Below are positions 13,112-23,262 of a stretch of 64,000 bases of DNA, one piece after another. Position 1 is the stretch's first letter, and each line of letters starts with the position of its first letter. A model generated the notes under the pieces. The model worked only from the letters and a program-made list of their open reading frames with translations, was not told the origin of the DNA and ran no database searches. Position numbers and translations under genes: made by a program. The stretch lies in assembly GCF_901709675.1 (NCBI RefSeq), contig NC_051092.1, positions 4,034,491 to 4,098,490 on the forward strand. The letters run 5' to 3'. Source of the stretch: Syngnathus acus. Its lineage: Eukaryota; Chordata; Actinopteri; Syngnathiformes; Syngnathidae.

Positions 13112-16100
13112 ATGCCGGCCGTACACCACAAACTACTCCTGGAGGACGCTTTGCAGGACAGTCCCCAGGTAAGCCTGTGTTGCTTTTATCACCTTCACGT
13201 CAAACATACGCTGCAACATGAAGAAAAATAATGAACGACGCTAGTTAGCTAGCTAGCATGGGCTCCTCCTCTGTTGTAGTCGATGACAGCACCCAGTTGT
13301 TACGCTGTTAGAATAATGATAATAAACTACCCGTTCCGCTTTAAATTTGACATTTCTTTGAGCAATTTAGCTGAGCAAATGTGTAGTGTGTCATATAGCC
13401 GACGCCTGTTGTTCGCTACGACTGTCACGTATAATGTAGATATGTAATAGCTCAGCAACAGTCGTATTGCTCCATTTTATTGGACTACGTACTGCCAAAC
13501 TGGGTTTATTTTCTGGGAGCGGAATTGTTTCCATTGTTAGGCTCGACCAGTCAGCAATAAACGTCATGAGGCGCTGTCACTGGTTATTAATTTATTAATG
13601 GGGTTCTTTTTTTTATGAGGGCTGGAAAGTCATAACATCTATCTATTGTGCCCCAGGCCTCACATGCTTGATATAGTTTACTGTTGTTGTTATTATTATG
13701 CGCATGTAATGCTTTACTCATACAGAGGCTTGCATGGAGTTGGGATCTTAATGCTTTTCTTAAGTGCAACTCATGCTGGAGGCTCATTTTCCTTTTACAC
13801 CAGTCAGCTCATTCTGAAGTTGAAATGTGAATATGATGCCAAGTATAAATTCCATATTCTGCTTTGAAGCAAATATGTTTATTCCTTAATAATAATAAGA
13901 TATGAAAAGGTAGTAAAATGCTGTTATTATGTGCTTCTGAACCATCAATCTGAAAAAATCCGATTGTAAGAAACCACAATTTGTGAAAATGACTCAGTCA
14001 AGGATTTTATTCAACTGAAAGTGTCTTTTTTTTTTTTCCGCCCCCGCAACCCTCAGACTCGTTCCTTGCTCAGCGTATTTGAGGAGGATGCGGCCAACCT
14101 CACGGACTACACCAACCAGCTGCTGCAGTCCATGCAGCGTGTCTACGGAGCTCAGGTACTCTCATTCAACATTGTACTCACAACAATAAGATGGCATTAC
14201 AATGCGTGGGTGTACCTAATATTCTTTCTGTCTTGTGCATTCCTAAAAAAAAAAGAGCGAGATGGGTTTGGCCACAGAGCAGCTCTCACGCCAGCTTCTT
14301 GCCTATGAAAAGAAAGTAAGTACACGCTAACGGACGCTAAAACTAACCACTTAAATGAATGTCACAAATGTTTCAAAGTGTAAATAATTCATTCTTGATT
14401 TGTCCATTTTAGAATTTTGCCCTCGGCAAAGGTGATGAAGAAGTGGTCTCCACGCTGCAGAACTTTGCCAAAACTGTGCAGGAGGTGAGACTTTGACCTG
14501 CCCGGGAAGAAGTGCGGGCTTTCTCAACTACGTGGACCTTGCTCCATCTTTTATCGTCGTTCACCTGAATCCTTATCAAGATGGAGCGACATCCAAACTC
14601 TCAGACTAGTCGGGCCTGAATTTGAATTTTAGCGACATGCATTAAACACACGCGAATTTAGAACAAGCATAATCACGCACAGGCTAAGTTCCAAGCATGA
14701 ATTAGCGCCGCCGCTAGCAGCTAATCTGGTGAACTTTAACTCTTGCGCCATTGATAGACCGCCTGCTTTTAGATAAGCGCAGAGGATTAATGGCGGCGTG
14801 AAAGTAATTACTCTTGTGCTATATGGAGTGCGGTCTGCTTATAGAAAATTGCCGTTGGTAGCGTAACAAACATTACTCTGTAAGTAAGGACATTGTGTCA
14901 AGATGTTTGGCCTCCATGCTTTTCGTTAAGCCTTTGTGCGTGCGCGTGCTCACGTCCTTCACATGTTTTTTGTTTTTTTCTGCACAATGTGCCATTCAGC
15001 TGAACTCGCTGCACTCGGATCTCGCCAATCAGATGGCGGACACCATGGTCTTCCCCTTGATCCAGTTCAGAGAAAAAGATCTGACCGGTAGAAACACACA
15101 CACACACTTTCTCCTAACATTAAGTCAATGAATCTTATTTTTTTTTATCTTCGCAAGACATTTTGGACAATTGTGGAGGACACTCAAATATGCCTCATAA
15201 AATGAAAGCTCCTTTTTTTTCTTCTTCCATTTTCACTTCCTGATTAAATTACCAGCTGTCCCAATACTTTTGTTTTTGATTCCCATTTTGCATCTCCCTA
15301 GCTTCGCACACTAACAACAACTCATATTCAAGTCACACTCACCTCCTTCCTCTCCCGACATGCCGACTTTGCGGCGTGACTTTGTGTTGTTCTGGATTTT
15401 GCAGAGATAAGCACGTTGAAGGAAATCTACGGCATCGCCACCGACGGCAAGTCCACAAAATGAGGACTTCATCTCTCGTCTGCGTGTCATTTATACGTGT
15501 ATGTCTTTTTATTATGCAGAGCACGAGGCAGCCATGGTCAAGTACAGCCGCTTACCCAAAAAGAGGGAAAATGAAAAGGTACCCCCCACGCCTCCCCCTT
15601 CCGCTATTCATCTCTAATGGAACTGCAGTGCTCTCGTTCACGAGCCAAATAAATACACTTAATCTTTCTCGGGTAACAGCTGAAGGCCAACATGGTGAAG
15701 GAGGTGGCGTACACGCGCCGGAAGCAGCACCAGGCCTCACTGCAGTATTACTGCGCCCTCAATGCCCTGCAGTACCGCAAGAGGGTGGCCATGTTGGAAC
15801 CCATGCTAGGCTACACACAAGCGCAGGTACGAAAACACGGCGGAATAGTTTCTCCGTCTGTCGGACTCACACTTGCTCCTTCCTCAGGTTCTTTTCTTCA
15901 AGAAAGGCCTGGAGTTGGTGTCGAGGAAGCTGGACAACTTTCTGGTCTCGGTGTCGCACGTGACGCAAAAGTAAGACGCCTCATCGCCGGCCGGCCGGGC
16001 AAGCTGCCTTTTGGCTCTGAACGGCGCGCTGTGTTTAGCATCCAGGCTCAACTGGACGCCGAGGCTGAGGCCATGCGCATGACCCAGAAGGAGCTGCTGT

Positions 16101-16717
16101 CCGTGGACGAAGCCGTCTACACGCTGGATAACGACGGCGAGCCGGTCAACCGCACACTCATCCAGAAAGCTGGTTTTCTCAACATCAGGAAGTAGGAATG
16201 CCTCCATGTCTCTTCGCGGAAGAGAAAAAGGAGGGTTTTGTTTATTACGGTAAAAAGATTAGGGCCATTGAAGAAAAAAAAAAAAAGGGGGAGTGACAGG
16301 ATTCTGAGTTTTTTTCCTCAGAATTCAAATTAAAGTGAAAATTCCCACTTTAAAGTCAGAATTCTGAGAATAAAGTCAGAATTCTGACTTTAAAGTCAGA
16401 AAATGAGAATTCTGACTTTATTCTCAGAATTCTGACTTTAAAGTAAGAATGCCCACTTTATTCAGACTTCTTACTTTAAGGTGGAAATTCTCACTTTAAA
16501 GTCAGAATTCTGAGAAAAAAAGTCTGAATCCTGTCACCTCCCCCTTTTTTTTTCTTCACTTGCCCTAATCCTCTTTTGTCGTTTAGATAGTTCTTAATAC
16601 CAAGAATTACTTTTGAGGTCAGACAGAATTGCAAATAAAGGTCATCACGATTGATTGTCACTAGTTATCCCCAAAGCAACTCGCCTTAAAAATCCAAATC
16701 CGTCCCTGGGTGGGCTC

Positions 16718-16768
<51 letters not shown>

Positions 16769-19700
16769 AGAGACACACTACACTTGTGATGACGAGTCTT
16801 ATCTGACCCATGACCCAAACCTGCTCTGTCCAGCAAAACCGGCCTGGTGACCACAGCGTGGGACCGCCTCTACTTCTTCACTCAGGGGGGCAACCTCATG
16901 TGTCAGCCAAGGGGGGCCGTGGCAGGAGGCATGGTGCTGGACCTGGACAACAGCTCCGTCATGGCCATCGAGTGCGAAGACAGACATTACTGCTTCCAAA
17001 TCACCTCCCCCACCGGAAAAGCGTACGCGCGCTCATCCTCGCATGACGTCTTCGCCTTTACCCCCCCCCCCCCCCTGCACATGTTTATTGTTTTATTGAT
17101 GTCCGCAGGTCAATGATCCTGCAAGCGGAGAGCAAGAAGGAATATGAAGAGGTAACAACCCAGGAACTCATTTTATGACGTGAGGACAGTCGTGAAGCGT
17201 CAGCTCTCTCGTCTTTCCTCCTCAGTGGATTTGCACCGTCAACAATATCTCCAGACAGATCTACCTGACTGACAACCCGGAGGTAACTCCAACTACATTG
17301 ATGCCTTTTGCTATTTCCTCCACACGATGCAATTTTTTTCATGTCACCAGGCCGTGGCCATCCGGTTGAACCAAACCGCCATCCAGGCCGTCACGCCAGT
17401 CACCAGCTTTGAAAAGAGGCAGGAAGGCTCGCCCGACCCTGACAGGTCTGTTGAGATGTTCGTTGTAAATCCAAAGTTAGTTTTCGTATCCATCACGTTT
17501 GAAATAATCTTATGTACCAACGTTTTGAGATATTGCTCTCCGTTACAGGGCCAAGCCAGGGGGTGTTTTCTCCACCAGCACCGCCTCCCAGAAGTCCGGA
17601 GCCGGTCCGGAGCCGGAAGACCTGATCGTCCCCGGGACACCCATCCAGTTCGATATCATGCTGCCCGCCTCTGAATTCCTGGAACAGAACCGAGTGGACG
17701 GGAAGTAAGCGCTCGCTCTTTTGACAAACAAAGCCAAGGTTGACTCATTTTCTGCGCGTTGGATTTTTCGTAACTTCTGATGTCATTTCCAGGAGGCCAC
17801 GATGGCTCCTAATGGGTCAGTGAAGTGCTTTAACCACGATGTTTTTCCTTCCTGGCAGACGCACTAATCCATTTGGCGAAACGGATGACGACTGTTGCCA
17901 TGAAAGCGACGGTAAACAATTTCTCTTATCATCCTCAACTAATTGTATCTCTTTTGTGGTGGGCTTTCCGTACATAAGCCTGCCTGAATATTTCCTTTCT
18001 GGGGGGGGGGGCGCAGACTCCCTCTTGCAGCAGGTGTTTGCCGTGCGTTTCCTGGGCTCCATGGCGGTGCGCTGCGGCGACAACCAGGAGGTGATCTACG
18101 AGGCCATGAGGCAAGTGCTCGCTGCCCGGGCCATCCACAACATCTTCAGGACTACAGAGTCGCACCTGATGGTGACCAGCAGCGACCTGAGGTAATGAAA
18201 GTCCCGTACAGAGTGAATAACAGATAACCTTTAAGCAGTTTGCAGATTCACACACTAGGTGGCGCTGCAACGCCAGACGACACATAGTTCCATCTAAAAG
18301 GGCATAAAATAGTGGTTTGCCAATGGCAGAAAAAAAATCGAAATGAAAAATAAAGGACATTTATTTCTTCACCACATATTTAAGGATAAAAGTAAAACAA
18401 ATAATTAAGTATTTAAAGCATGCAAAAATCGAAAAAAATAAAGGAAATTAATTTCTTCACCACATATTTAAGAATAAAAATAAAATAAATAATTAAGTAT
18501 TTAAAGCAGAACAAAAATACTTTCTAAAAATTCCTTATCATAAAAATTAGTTTAGTGAATTCAAGTAACTTACATACAAAGTGGCAACTAAAGCACCTCT
18601 GAATGATCAAATGTCTCTTTTGTATCTTTGACTAGGCTGATAGACCCTCAGACTCAAGTCACAAGAATAAGCGTAAGCAAAGTGCCGAGTTGGCGTTTCC
18701 TCTCTGTCTTGGTGCCATGACATACTTGTATGCTCTCGTATTTGTAGTTCCAGCTGGGGGAGATGTGTCAGTTTGCGGCCCACCAGGAGAACAGCAGGCT
18801 GATGGGCTTTGTGGTGGAAGGCCGCGACTGGAGCGGCGGCGGTGGCGACGACGAAGGTGGTGAACCCTCCTTTACCGCCTTTGTCTTTGAGAGCAACACA
18901 GAGGGAGAGAAGGTGACATTTTATTTCCTCCATTTGTCAATAACATGTTGGTAAAATGTCACTTTGTGCTCTGACTGCAGATATGCTACACCATGAGTTT
19001 GGCCAAGGATATTACAGAGGCCAAGAAGGTGAGTTTGCCAACGCATCGAAACGGGGAATGAAACTTGTTTCTTGCTATTCTAAAATATAGGCATATTTAC
19101 AGTCTGAAATAATTTTATTGTGGTCACAACTTCCTTGGTAGCCAAAACCAGCCTCATCTAATGTGCATGCAAATAAGCTAAAAAAAAAAGAAAAAAGTCA
19201 TCTACTTTGATGCTAACAACAAAAATGAGACTGAGAAATGTTATTTAGAGATAAATAAATGTCATGTAAAAATTAGGGGAGAAAAAAAAAAACTTGACTG
19301 CGTTGGCCGGGAATCGAACCCGGGTCAACTGCTTGGAAGGCAGCTATGCTCACCACTATACCACCAACGCACTGCAGATTAGCGCAGAGAGGCTGCAAGA
19401 GAAGAAAAGTGCAACATTCCACAGCTGCAATCCTGCATGAGCGGGAGAAAAGAAAATCATTGCGTTGGCCGGGAATCGAACCCGGGTCAACTGCTTGGAA
19501 GGCAGCTATGCTCACCACTATACCACCAACGCACTGCAGATTAGCGCAGAGAGGCTGCAAGAGAAGAAAAGTGCAACATTCCACAGCTGCAATCCTGCAT
19601 GAGAGGGAGAAAAGAAAGTCATTGCGTTGGCCGGGAATCGAACCCGGGTCAATTGCTTGGAAGGCAGCTATGCTCACCACTATACCACCAACGCACTGTA

Positions 19701-20658
19701 GATTAGAGCAGAGAGGCTGCAAGAGAAGAAAAGTGCAACATTCCACAGCGGCAATCCTGCATGAGCGGGAGAAAAGAAAATCATTGCGTTGGCCGGGAAT
19801 CGAACCCGGGTCAACTGCTTGGAAGGCAGCTATGCTCACCACTATACCACCAACGCACTGCAGATTAGAGCAGAGAGACTCCAAGAGAAGAAAAGTGCAA
19901 CATTCCACAGTGCATGAGAAAAGAAAACGACTGCGTTGGCCGGGAATCGAACCCGGGTCAACTGCTTGGAAGGCAGCTATGCTCACCACTATACCACCAA
20001 CGCACTGCAGATTAGAGCAGAGAGACTGCAAGAGAAGAAAAGTGCAACATTCCACAGCATGAGAAAAGAAAATGACTGCGTTGGCCGGGAATCGAACCCG
20101 GGTCAACTGCTTGGAAGGCAGCTATGCTCACCACTATACCACCAACGCACTGCAGATTAGAGCAGAGAGGTTGCAAGAGACGAAAAGTGCAACATTCCAC
20201 AGTGCATGAGAAAAGAAAACGACTGCGTTGGCCGGGAATCGAACCCGGGTCAACTGCTTGGAAGGCAGCTATGCTCACCACTATACCACCAACGCACATG
20301 AGAAAAGAGTCGAGAGACTGCAAGGGAGCAAATGTGCAACGTTCCACTGCTGCACGAGAGGGAGAAAAAAACTTGGCAGGCATGCCTCAGTATGACGTGG
20401 CAACTGTAAAATACACCACAATCAAAATATGCATACGACATTTGCAGACGCTGGATAACAATCCTGATCATTTCAATCAGGTATGTCAGCAGCAGATCAC
20501 TTCCTTAATTTTGCTGTCATTGGCAGGACCCCGCGGCTCTGGCCCAGCTGATGAAGAACATGCCGCTCACCAACGACGGCAAATTCCTCCTGCTGGATGC
20601 CGAGAACAGCGACACGGCCGACGGGGACGGACTAGACGATCTGGAGTCGGAGGCCTAG
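13112..20658 (+). CDS. appl2: APPL2, BAR-PH-PTB endosomal adaptor (669 aa, 21 coding exons)
   Basis: The coding exons are 13112-13168, 14057-14155, 14256-14315, 14413-14484, 15000-15087, 15405-15446, 15520-15578, 15680-15826, 15888-15970, 16039-16191, 16834-17022, 17109-17151, 17226-17282, 17351-17445, 17549-17704, 17859-17911, 18017-18191, 18636-18672, 18748-18912, 18981-19028 and 20527-20658. They total 2010 nt with frame kept throughout. APPL proteins are Rab5 effectors on early endosomes that link receptors and Akt signalling. The order is BAR (about 1-265), PH (about 277-383), an NPF motif (RTNPFGE, near 470) and PTB (about 487-626). It matches APPL2 rather than APPL1 at the N-terminus (DALQDSPQTRSLLSVFEED), in LLAYEKKNFALGKGDEE and in the short acidic ESEA end. 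Intron 6 uses a GC donor. Introns 10 and 20 host antisense tRNA genes. Confidence 0.96.
16257..16570. mobile_element. Fold-back (MITE-like) element in APPL2 intron 10
   Basis: The two ends are inverted copies: GATTAGGGCCATTGAAGAAA on the left, and on the right a near-identical stretch read on the opposite strand ending CCCTAATC. Both are followed inward by a poly-A/G5 block and GTGACAGGATTC. The interior repeats GAATTCTGACTTTAAAGTC units in both directions, so the whole 314 bp can fold back on itself. It has no coding capacity. It is best explained as a non-autonomous fold-back DNA element; the family is not recognised. Confidence 0.75.
16701..16774 (-). tRNA. tRNA-Asn (anticodon GTT)
   Basis: Read on the minus strand this is a complete 74-nt tRNA starting GTCTCTGTGGCGCAATCGGT. 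It has a 7-bp acceptor stem with the 3' GGGAC arm, a D arm, an anticodon loop CTGTTAA with anticodon GTT, and a T arm with GGTTCGAGCCC as B box. It matches the vertebrate tRNA-Asn consensus with no damage visible. A T5 run follows on the minus strand (plus-strand AAAAA at 16688-16692), a suitable Pol III terminator. It lies in APPL2 intron 10, antisense to APPL2. Confidence 0.95.
18330..18508. repeat. 88-bp tandem duplication in APPL2 intron 17
   Basis: Two AT-rich copies share AAAATCG, then TTTCTTCACCACATATTTAA (second half at 18367 and 18455), and end with AATTAAGTATTTAAAGCA. The period is 88 bp with small length differences. No function is visible. Confidence 0.85.
19299..19370 (-). tRNA. 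tRNA-Gly (anticodon TCC), array copy 1
   Basis: Minus-strand 72-nt tRNA starting GCGTTGGTGGTATAGTGGTG, with anticodon loop CTTCCAA and T arm GGTTCGATTCCC. It is identical to the vertebrate tRNA-Gly-TCC consensus as I know it. A long T run follows on the minus strand (plus-strand A run just before 19293), a strong Pol III terminator. It is the last copy in the direction of tRNA transcription and lies in APPL2 intron 20, antisense to APPL2. Confidence 0.96.
19461..19532 (-). tRNA. tRNA-Gly (anticodon TCC), array copy 2
   Basis: The tRNA body is identical to copy 1 and intact in acceptor, D, anticodon and T arms. It starts 162 bp from copy 1. The short T4 runs from the GAGAAAAGAAAATC flank can serve as terminators. 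Confidence 0.96.
19623..19694 (-). tRNA. tRNA-Gly (anticodon TCC), array copy 3, variant stem
   Basis: As the other copies, except that the 3' side of the anticodon stem reads GCAAT instead of GCAGT. This turns the second stem pair (C28-G42) into a C-A mismatch. The internal promoter boxes are intact, so it could still be transcribed. It may be a slightly weakened gene or an early decaying copy. Confidence 0.9.
19785..19856 (-). tRNA. tRNA-Gly (anticodon TCC), array copy 4
   Basis: The body is identical to copy 1, 162 bp after copy 3. It is the last member in plus-strand order to keep the 162-bp unit length; the next units are about 15-17 bp shorter through a loss in the spacer between the tRNA genes. 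Confidence 0.96.
19932..20003 (-). tRNA. tRNA-Gly (anticodon TCC), array copy 5
   Basis: The tRNA body is intact and identical to copy 1, in a 145-147-bp unit. The flank GTGCATGAGAAAAGAAAACGAC replaces the longer spacer of copies 1-4 and still gives T4 terminator runs on the minus strand. Confidence 0.96.
20077..20148 (-). tRNA. tRNA-Gly (anticodon TCC), array copy 6
   Basis: The tRNA body is intact and identical to copy 1, 145 bp from copy 5. The spacer reads CATGAGAAAAGAAAATGAC, a close variant of the copy 5 spacer, consistent with unequal crossing-over. Confidence 0.96.
20224..20295 (-). tRNA. tRNA-Gly (anticodon TCC), array copy 7
   Basis: The tRNA body is intact and identical to copy 1. 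It is the first copy in the direction of tRNA transcription. Its upstream flank (plus strand 20296-20370) is a diverged half unit with GAGACTGCAAGGGAGCAAAT, marking the edge of the array about 230 bp before APPL2 exon 21. Confidence 0.96.
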
Positions 20659-21488
20659 TAACCCCACAACCCACCCATGCCCTTACCACATCAACCGGGA
20701 CCGGATTTGAGCCCAAAGTGGTTTTCCACTGTTGGAACCTCACAATGGTACTTTCCAGGTGTCACCATACTGATGTCTTTTTTTTTTTTTGGTTCTGCTT
20801 GAAGCCCTGCTTGGTAAAAGTGCAATCCAGTTTAAACAGGAATTTTGAGAGCGAGTTACATAATTGTAGTTGGCTTTCTTTCAAACTGAACTTGAGTAAA
20901 TACGGTCACCTCAGCTCAAGTAAATGCAGCAACTCATTTAAAAAGCTTATTTCATTCCCTCTAGGAAATATAAAAAAAAACTTCTTAAAATATATAACAC
21001 CTCTCAACGGTATAGTTTAACAACTTTATAAATTCCAACGTTATATTTTTCTGGGATTTTTTTTCTTGCATCTTTAATTAATAACATTACAAACTACATT
21101 TTGGGCAAAGCAAAAAGTAACGTTTTTTTCATTAGACATGAACACAATTATCAAATTTATATCTGGACTACTAGACACGTTAAAGCTGCTGTTCACCCCC
21201 TAGTGGTGCATTTTAGTATAGCATCCATCAGATATTCAAGCACTTGATAAAAAATGGTGACGGTCCTTTGCATAGGTTTACAGATATTTTCTACTTCTAT
21301 TGTTTCTTGCTTATGTGTGTTCATTTTACTACAGTGGTATCGTGACTTTGGAGTTTAATTAATTGTGTTTAGTACTCAAAAAGTAAATCATTTTTCCCAA
21401 TTGAAATGAATTTAAATGCCATTAATCTGCTTTACGTCAAGGTACCACTGTATTGGAAAATTTTCTCTCATGTACATTTTGCACACAC

Positions 21489-21494
21489 AATAAA
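21489..21494 (+). terminator. Candidate APPL2 polyadenylation signal (AATAAA)
   Basis: AATAAA occurs about 830 nt after the APPL2 stop codon, within AT-rich DNA that lacks other gene features. It is the clearest canonical hexamer that I noticed downstream of APPL2; the choice is an inference without transcript data. Confidence 0.35.
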
Positions 21495-22019
21495 AAGGGT
21501 TAAATCTGTGTTGTAAAAATCGACTTTGAAGGCTACAGATTGCACTAATGAATGAATTAAACATTCCATATTTTGCCTCATTGGATCTTGCATGTGACCT
21601 CCGGAAAATGAAACATTTGGATTGTGGTGTAACATTCTGTCTGTTTGTTTATTTTGTAGAACTCTCTTCAACGTGATCTGTATGTCAGCTCCTGTGTGCT
21701 GTTGACAGATTAAAAACAATAAGATCAGTAGCTTTTGGGTTTGCTGTGTGATGCAAAAACCAGGACATGGTTCACGCCGATCCTTCAAAAGCATTAATTC
21801 AATCTATCTACAATGAAGGCTTTAATTAGCATTAAAATGTCCTCAATGAAGGTCTTAAATTGAAATGAAAATATGGAGTCTTTAACACAAATCCTTTTTT
21901 TCTTTATTTTTATTTTTTTACAAATTTAGTGCAGGCAAATGCTTAAGTTCAATCTTTACATCAGTCAAAGTCATGTTGTGGCATCGGCACATACTCAGTT
22001 TATGTGTGTGTTGCTGTTA

Positions 22020-22480
22020 GTGTTGGCTCGTGAGTGAACGATTCGTTCAAAAGAACAATTTCTTTTTCAGTAAACGAGAGTGAACGAATCACTTCCTAAA
22101 GTGATTCGTTCTTTTTTCAGTTCATATGACTTCAACCAGTAGGTGTCGGTAATGCGCATTGAAGCTGGTGCCACCTCGCCGTAAATCAAAACGAAGAAGA
22201 AAACGACGTAACTTCCCGGTCACGAACGAGTCGTGAATTGCATTTCCGGTTCATCGCGAGAACGGATCAGTGAGGGAACGAATCCTGACTTTCCCTATTT
22301 AATGGGTGAACTGCCTTCCTTCCCGTGCATCATCGGATCAGTCAGTGAACGTGTTGCGTCTCCCTCCTGGCGTGAACTATGTCAGCCAGAATGTCGAGTT
22401 ACGATTTGCCAAGGAAAGAAAGAATCACTCACTGAAACACCACTTTTATGCACGTTTTCTCCAAGCTAACGGCTAACTTT
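22020..22480. mobile_element. Probable non-autonomous transposon with GAACGAATCACTT hairpin
   Basis: The block starts with GTGAGTGAACGATTCGTTCA and contains a perfect 13-bp inverted repeat (GAACGAATCACTT at 22082-22094 and its complement at 22099-22111). Related motifs (CACGAACGAGTCGTGAA, CAGTGAGGGAACGAATC, CAGTCAGTGAACG) recur to about 22,440. The GAACGATTCGTTC theme is one I associate with dispersed repeats of fish genomes. There is no coding capacity and the family is not assigned. Confidence 0.45.
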
Positions 22481-23012
22481 ATTGCATGAAGGGATGCGCC
22501 GTTATGCAACAACGGGGAGATTATGCTTCTCTTTGGTTAATCTTGATTTTATAACACTTATAGTAGTTTTTAAATAACGTGTATGCATATATACGCCTAA
22601 ATATTGTTATCCAATTGCAATTTCACATTAGATTGCTGGTTTGAAATTTACTTTAATATGATGATTTTTCATTTTTTTTTAAATAAACATTTATGTTCAA
22701 ACTTGTCTGGTGTTTTATTCCTTGTTTTTATATTCGCCAATTAAAACATGACAATCAGACATTTGGTTTCCTGCTTTACATGACAATGTGTTTTACGTTG
22801 TTATATGAGTTGGTGTCCCCCAAAATAACAAACGTCGGCATAACGGTTTTTTTTTTCAACGTTTTATTCAAACACATTCAGTAAAATAACACCATCTACT
22901 ACAATCCAACAAACACAAAATTAAAACAATGTCGGCATAACGTGTGTCGGCTGGCATAGCAGCAACGATGTCTGTCACTCACTCGTGAATCTTTGCGAAT
23001 GAACCTGAAACT

Positions 23013-23262
23013 GGCGGGGTACCTAATAGAGTGCCCGAATGACGTCACAGATCAAACAGCCAATCAGAAAGTGGGGGTGAGGGCGGGTGTGGCACTTTTC
23101 ACTTTCAGTTAAGATTTGGCCATGATTTTTCCCTAATGAACTGGCCTGTTATTAGGTACACTTGAAAATGGCGGTGTACCTAATGGAGTGTCCGAGTGAC
23201 GTCACAGATCAAACAGCCAATCAGAAAGTGGGGGTGAGGGCGGGTGTGGCACTTTTCACTTA
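23013..23262. repeat. Direct duplication preceding the hairpin array
   Basis: Two copies of about 92 bp (23013-23104 and 23171-23262) share TGACGTCACAGATCAAACAG, CCAATCAGAAAGTGGGGGTG and GGGCGGGTGTGGCACTTTTC. The palindrome TGACGTCA (a CRE-type site) and CCAAT occur in both, which would be promoter-like if the element were transcribed. The second copy runs into the hairpin array. Confidence 0.85.

Larger units (their letters stand above)
19299..20370. repeat. Tandem repeat array carrying seven tRNA-Gly genes
   Basis: The units are 162 bp (copies 1-4) or 145-147 bp (copies 5-7). Each is one 72-bp tRNA gene plus a spacer with GATTAGAGCAGAGAGACT and AAGTGCAACATTCCACAG. Spacers are nearly as alike as the tRNA genes, so the duplications are recent or are kept alike by gene conversion. 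The repeat gives long stop-free frames on both strands that are not proteins. Confidence 0.93.

Noticed and set aside
19273-20106. 277-codon minus-strand frame and 238-codon plus-strand frame over 19.3-20.1 kb
   Set aside because: They are translations of the tandem tRNA-Gly array (for example the repeated SIAAFQAVDPGSIPGQR peptide); the underlying units are tRNA genes.
13112-20658. APPL1 instead of APPL2
   Set aside because: The N-terminus, QNEMGLATEQLS-type region and short ESEA tail without the long APPL1 C-terminal coiled coil fit APPL2.
20124-21020. 298-codon plus-strand frame
   Set aside because: It begins in the tRNA array and crosses the last APPL2 exon out of frame. The true exon 20527-20658 uses another frame and ends in ESEA.
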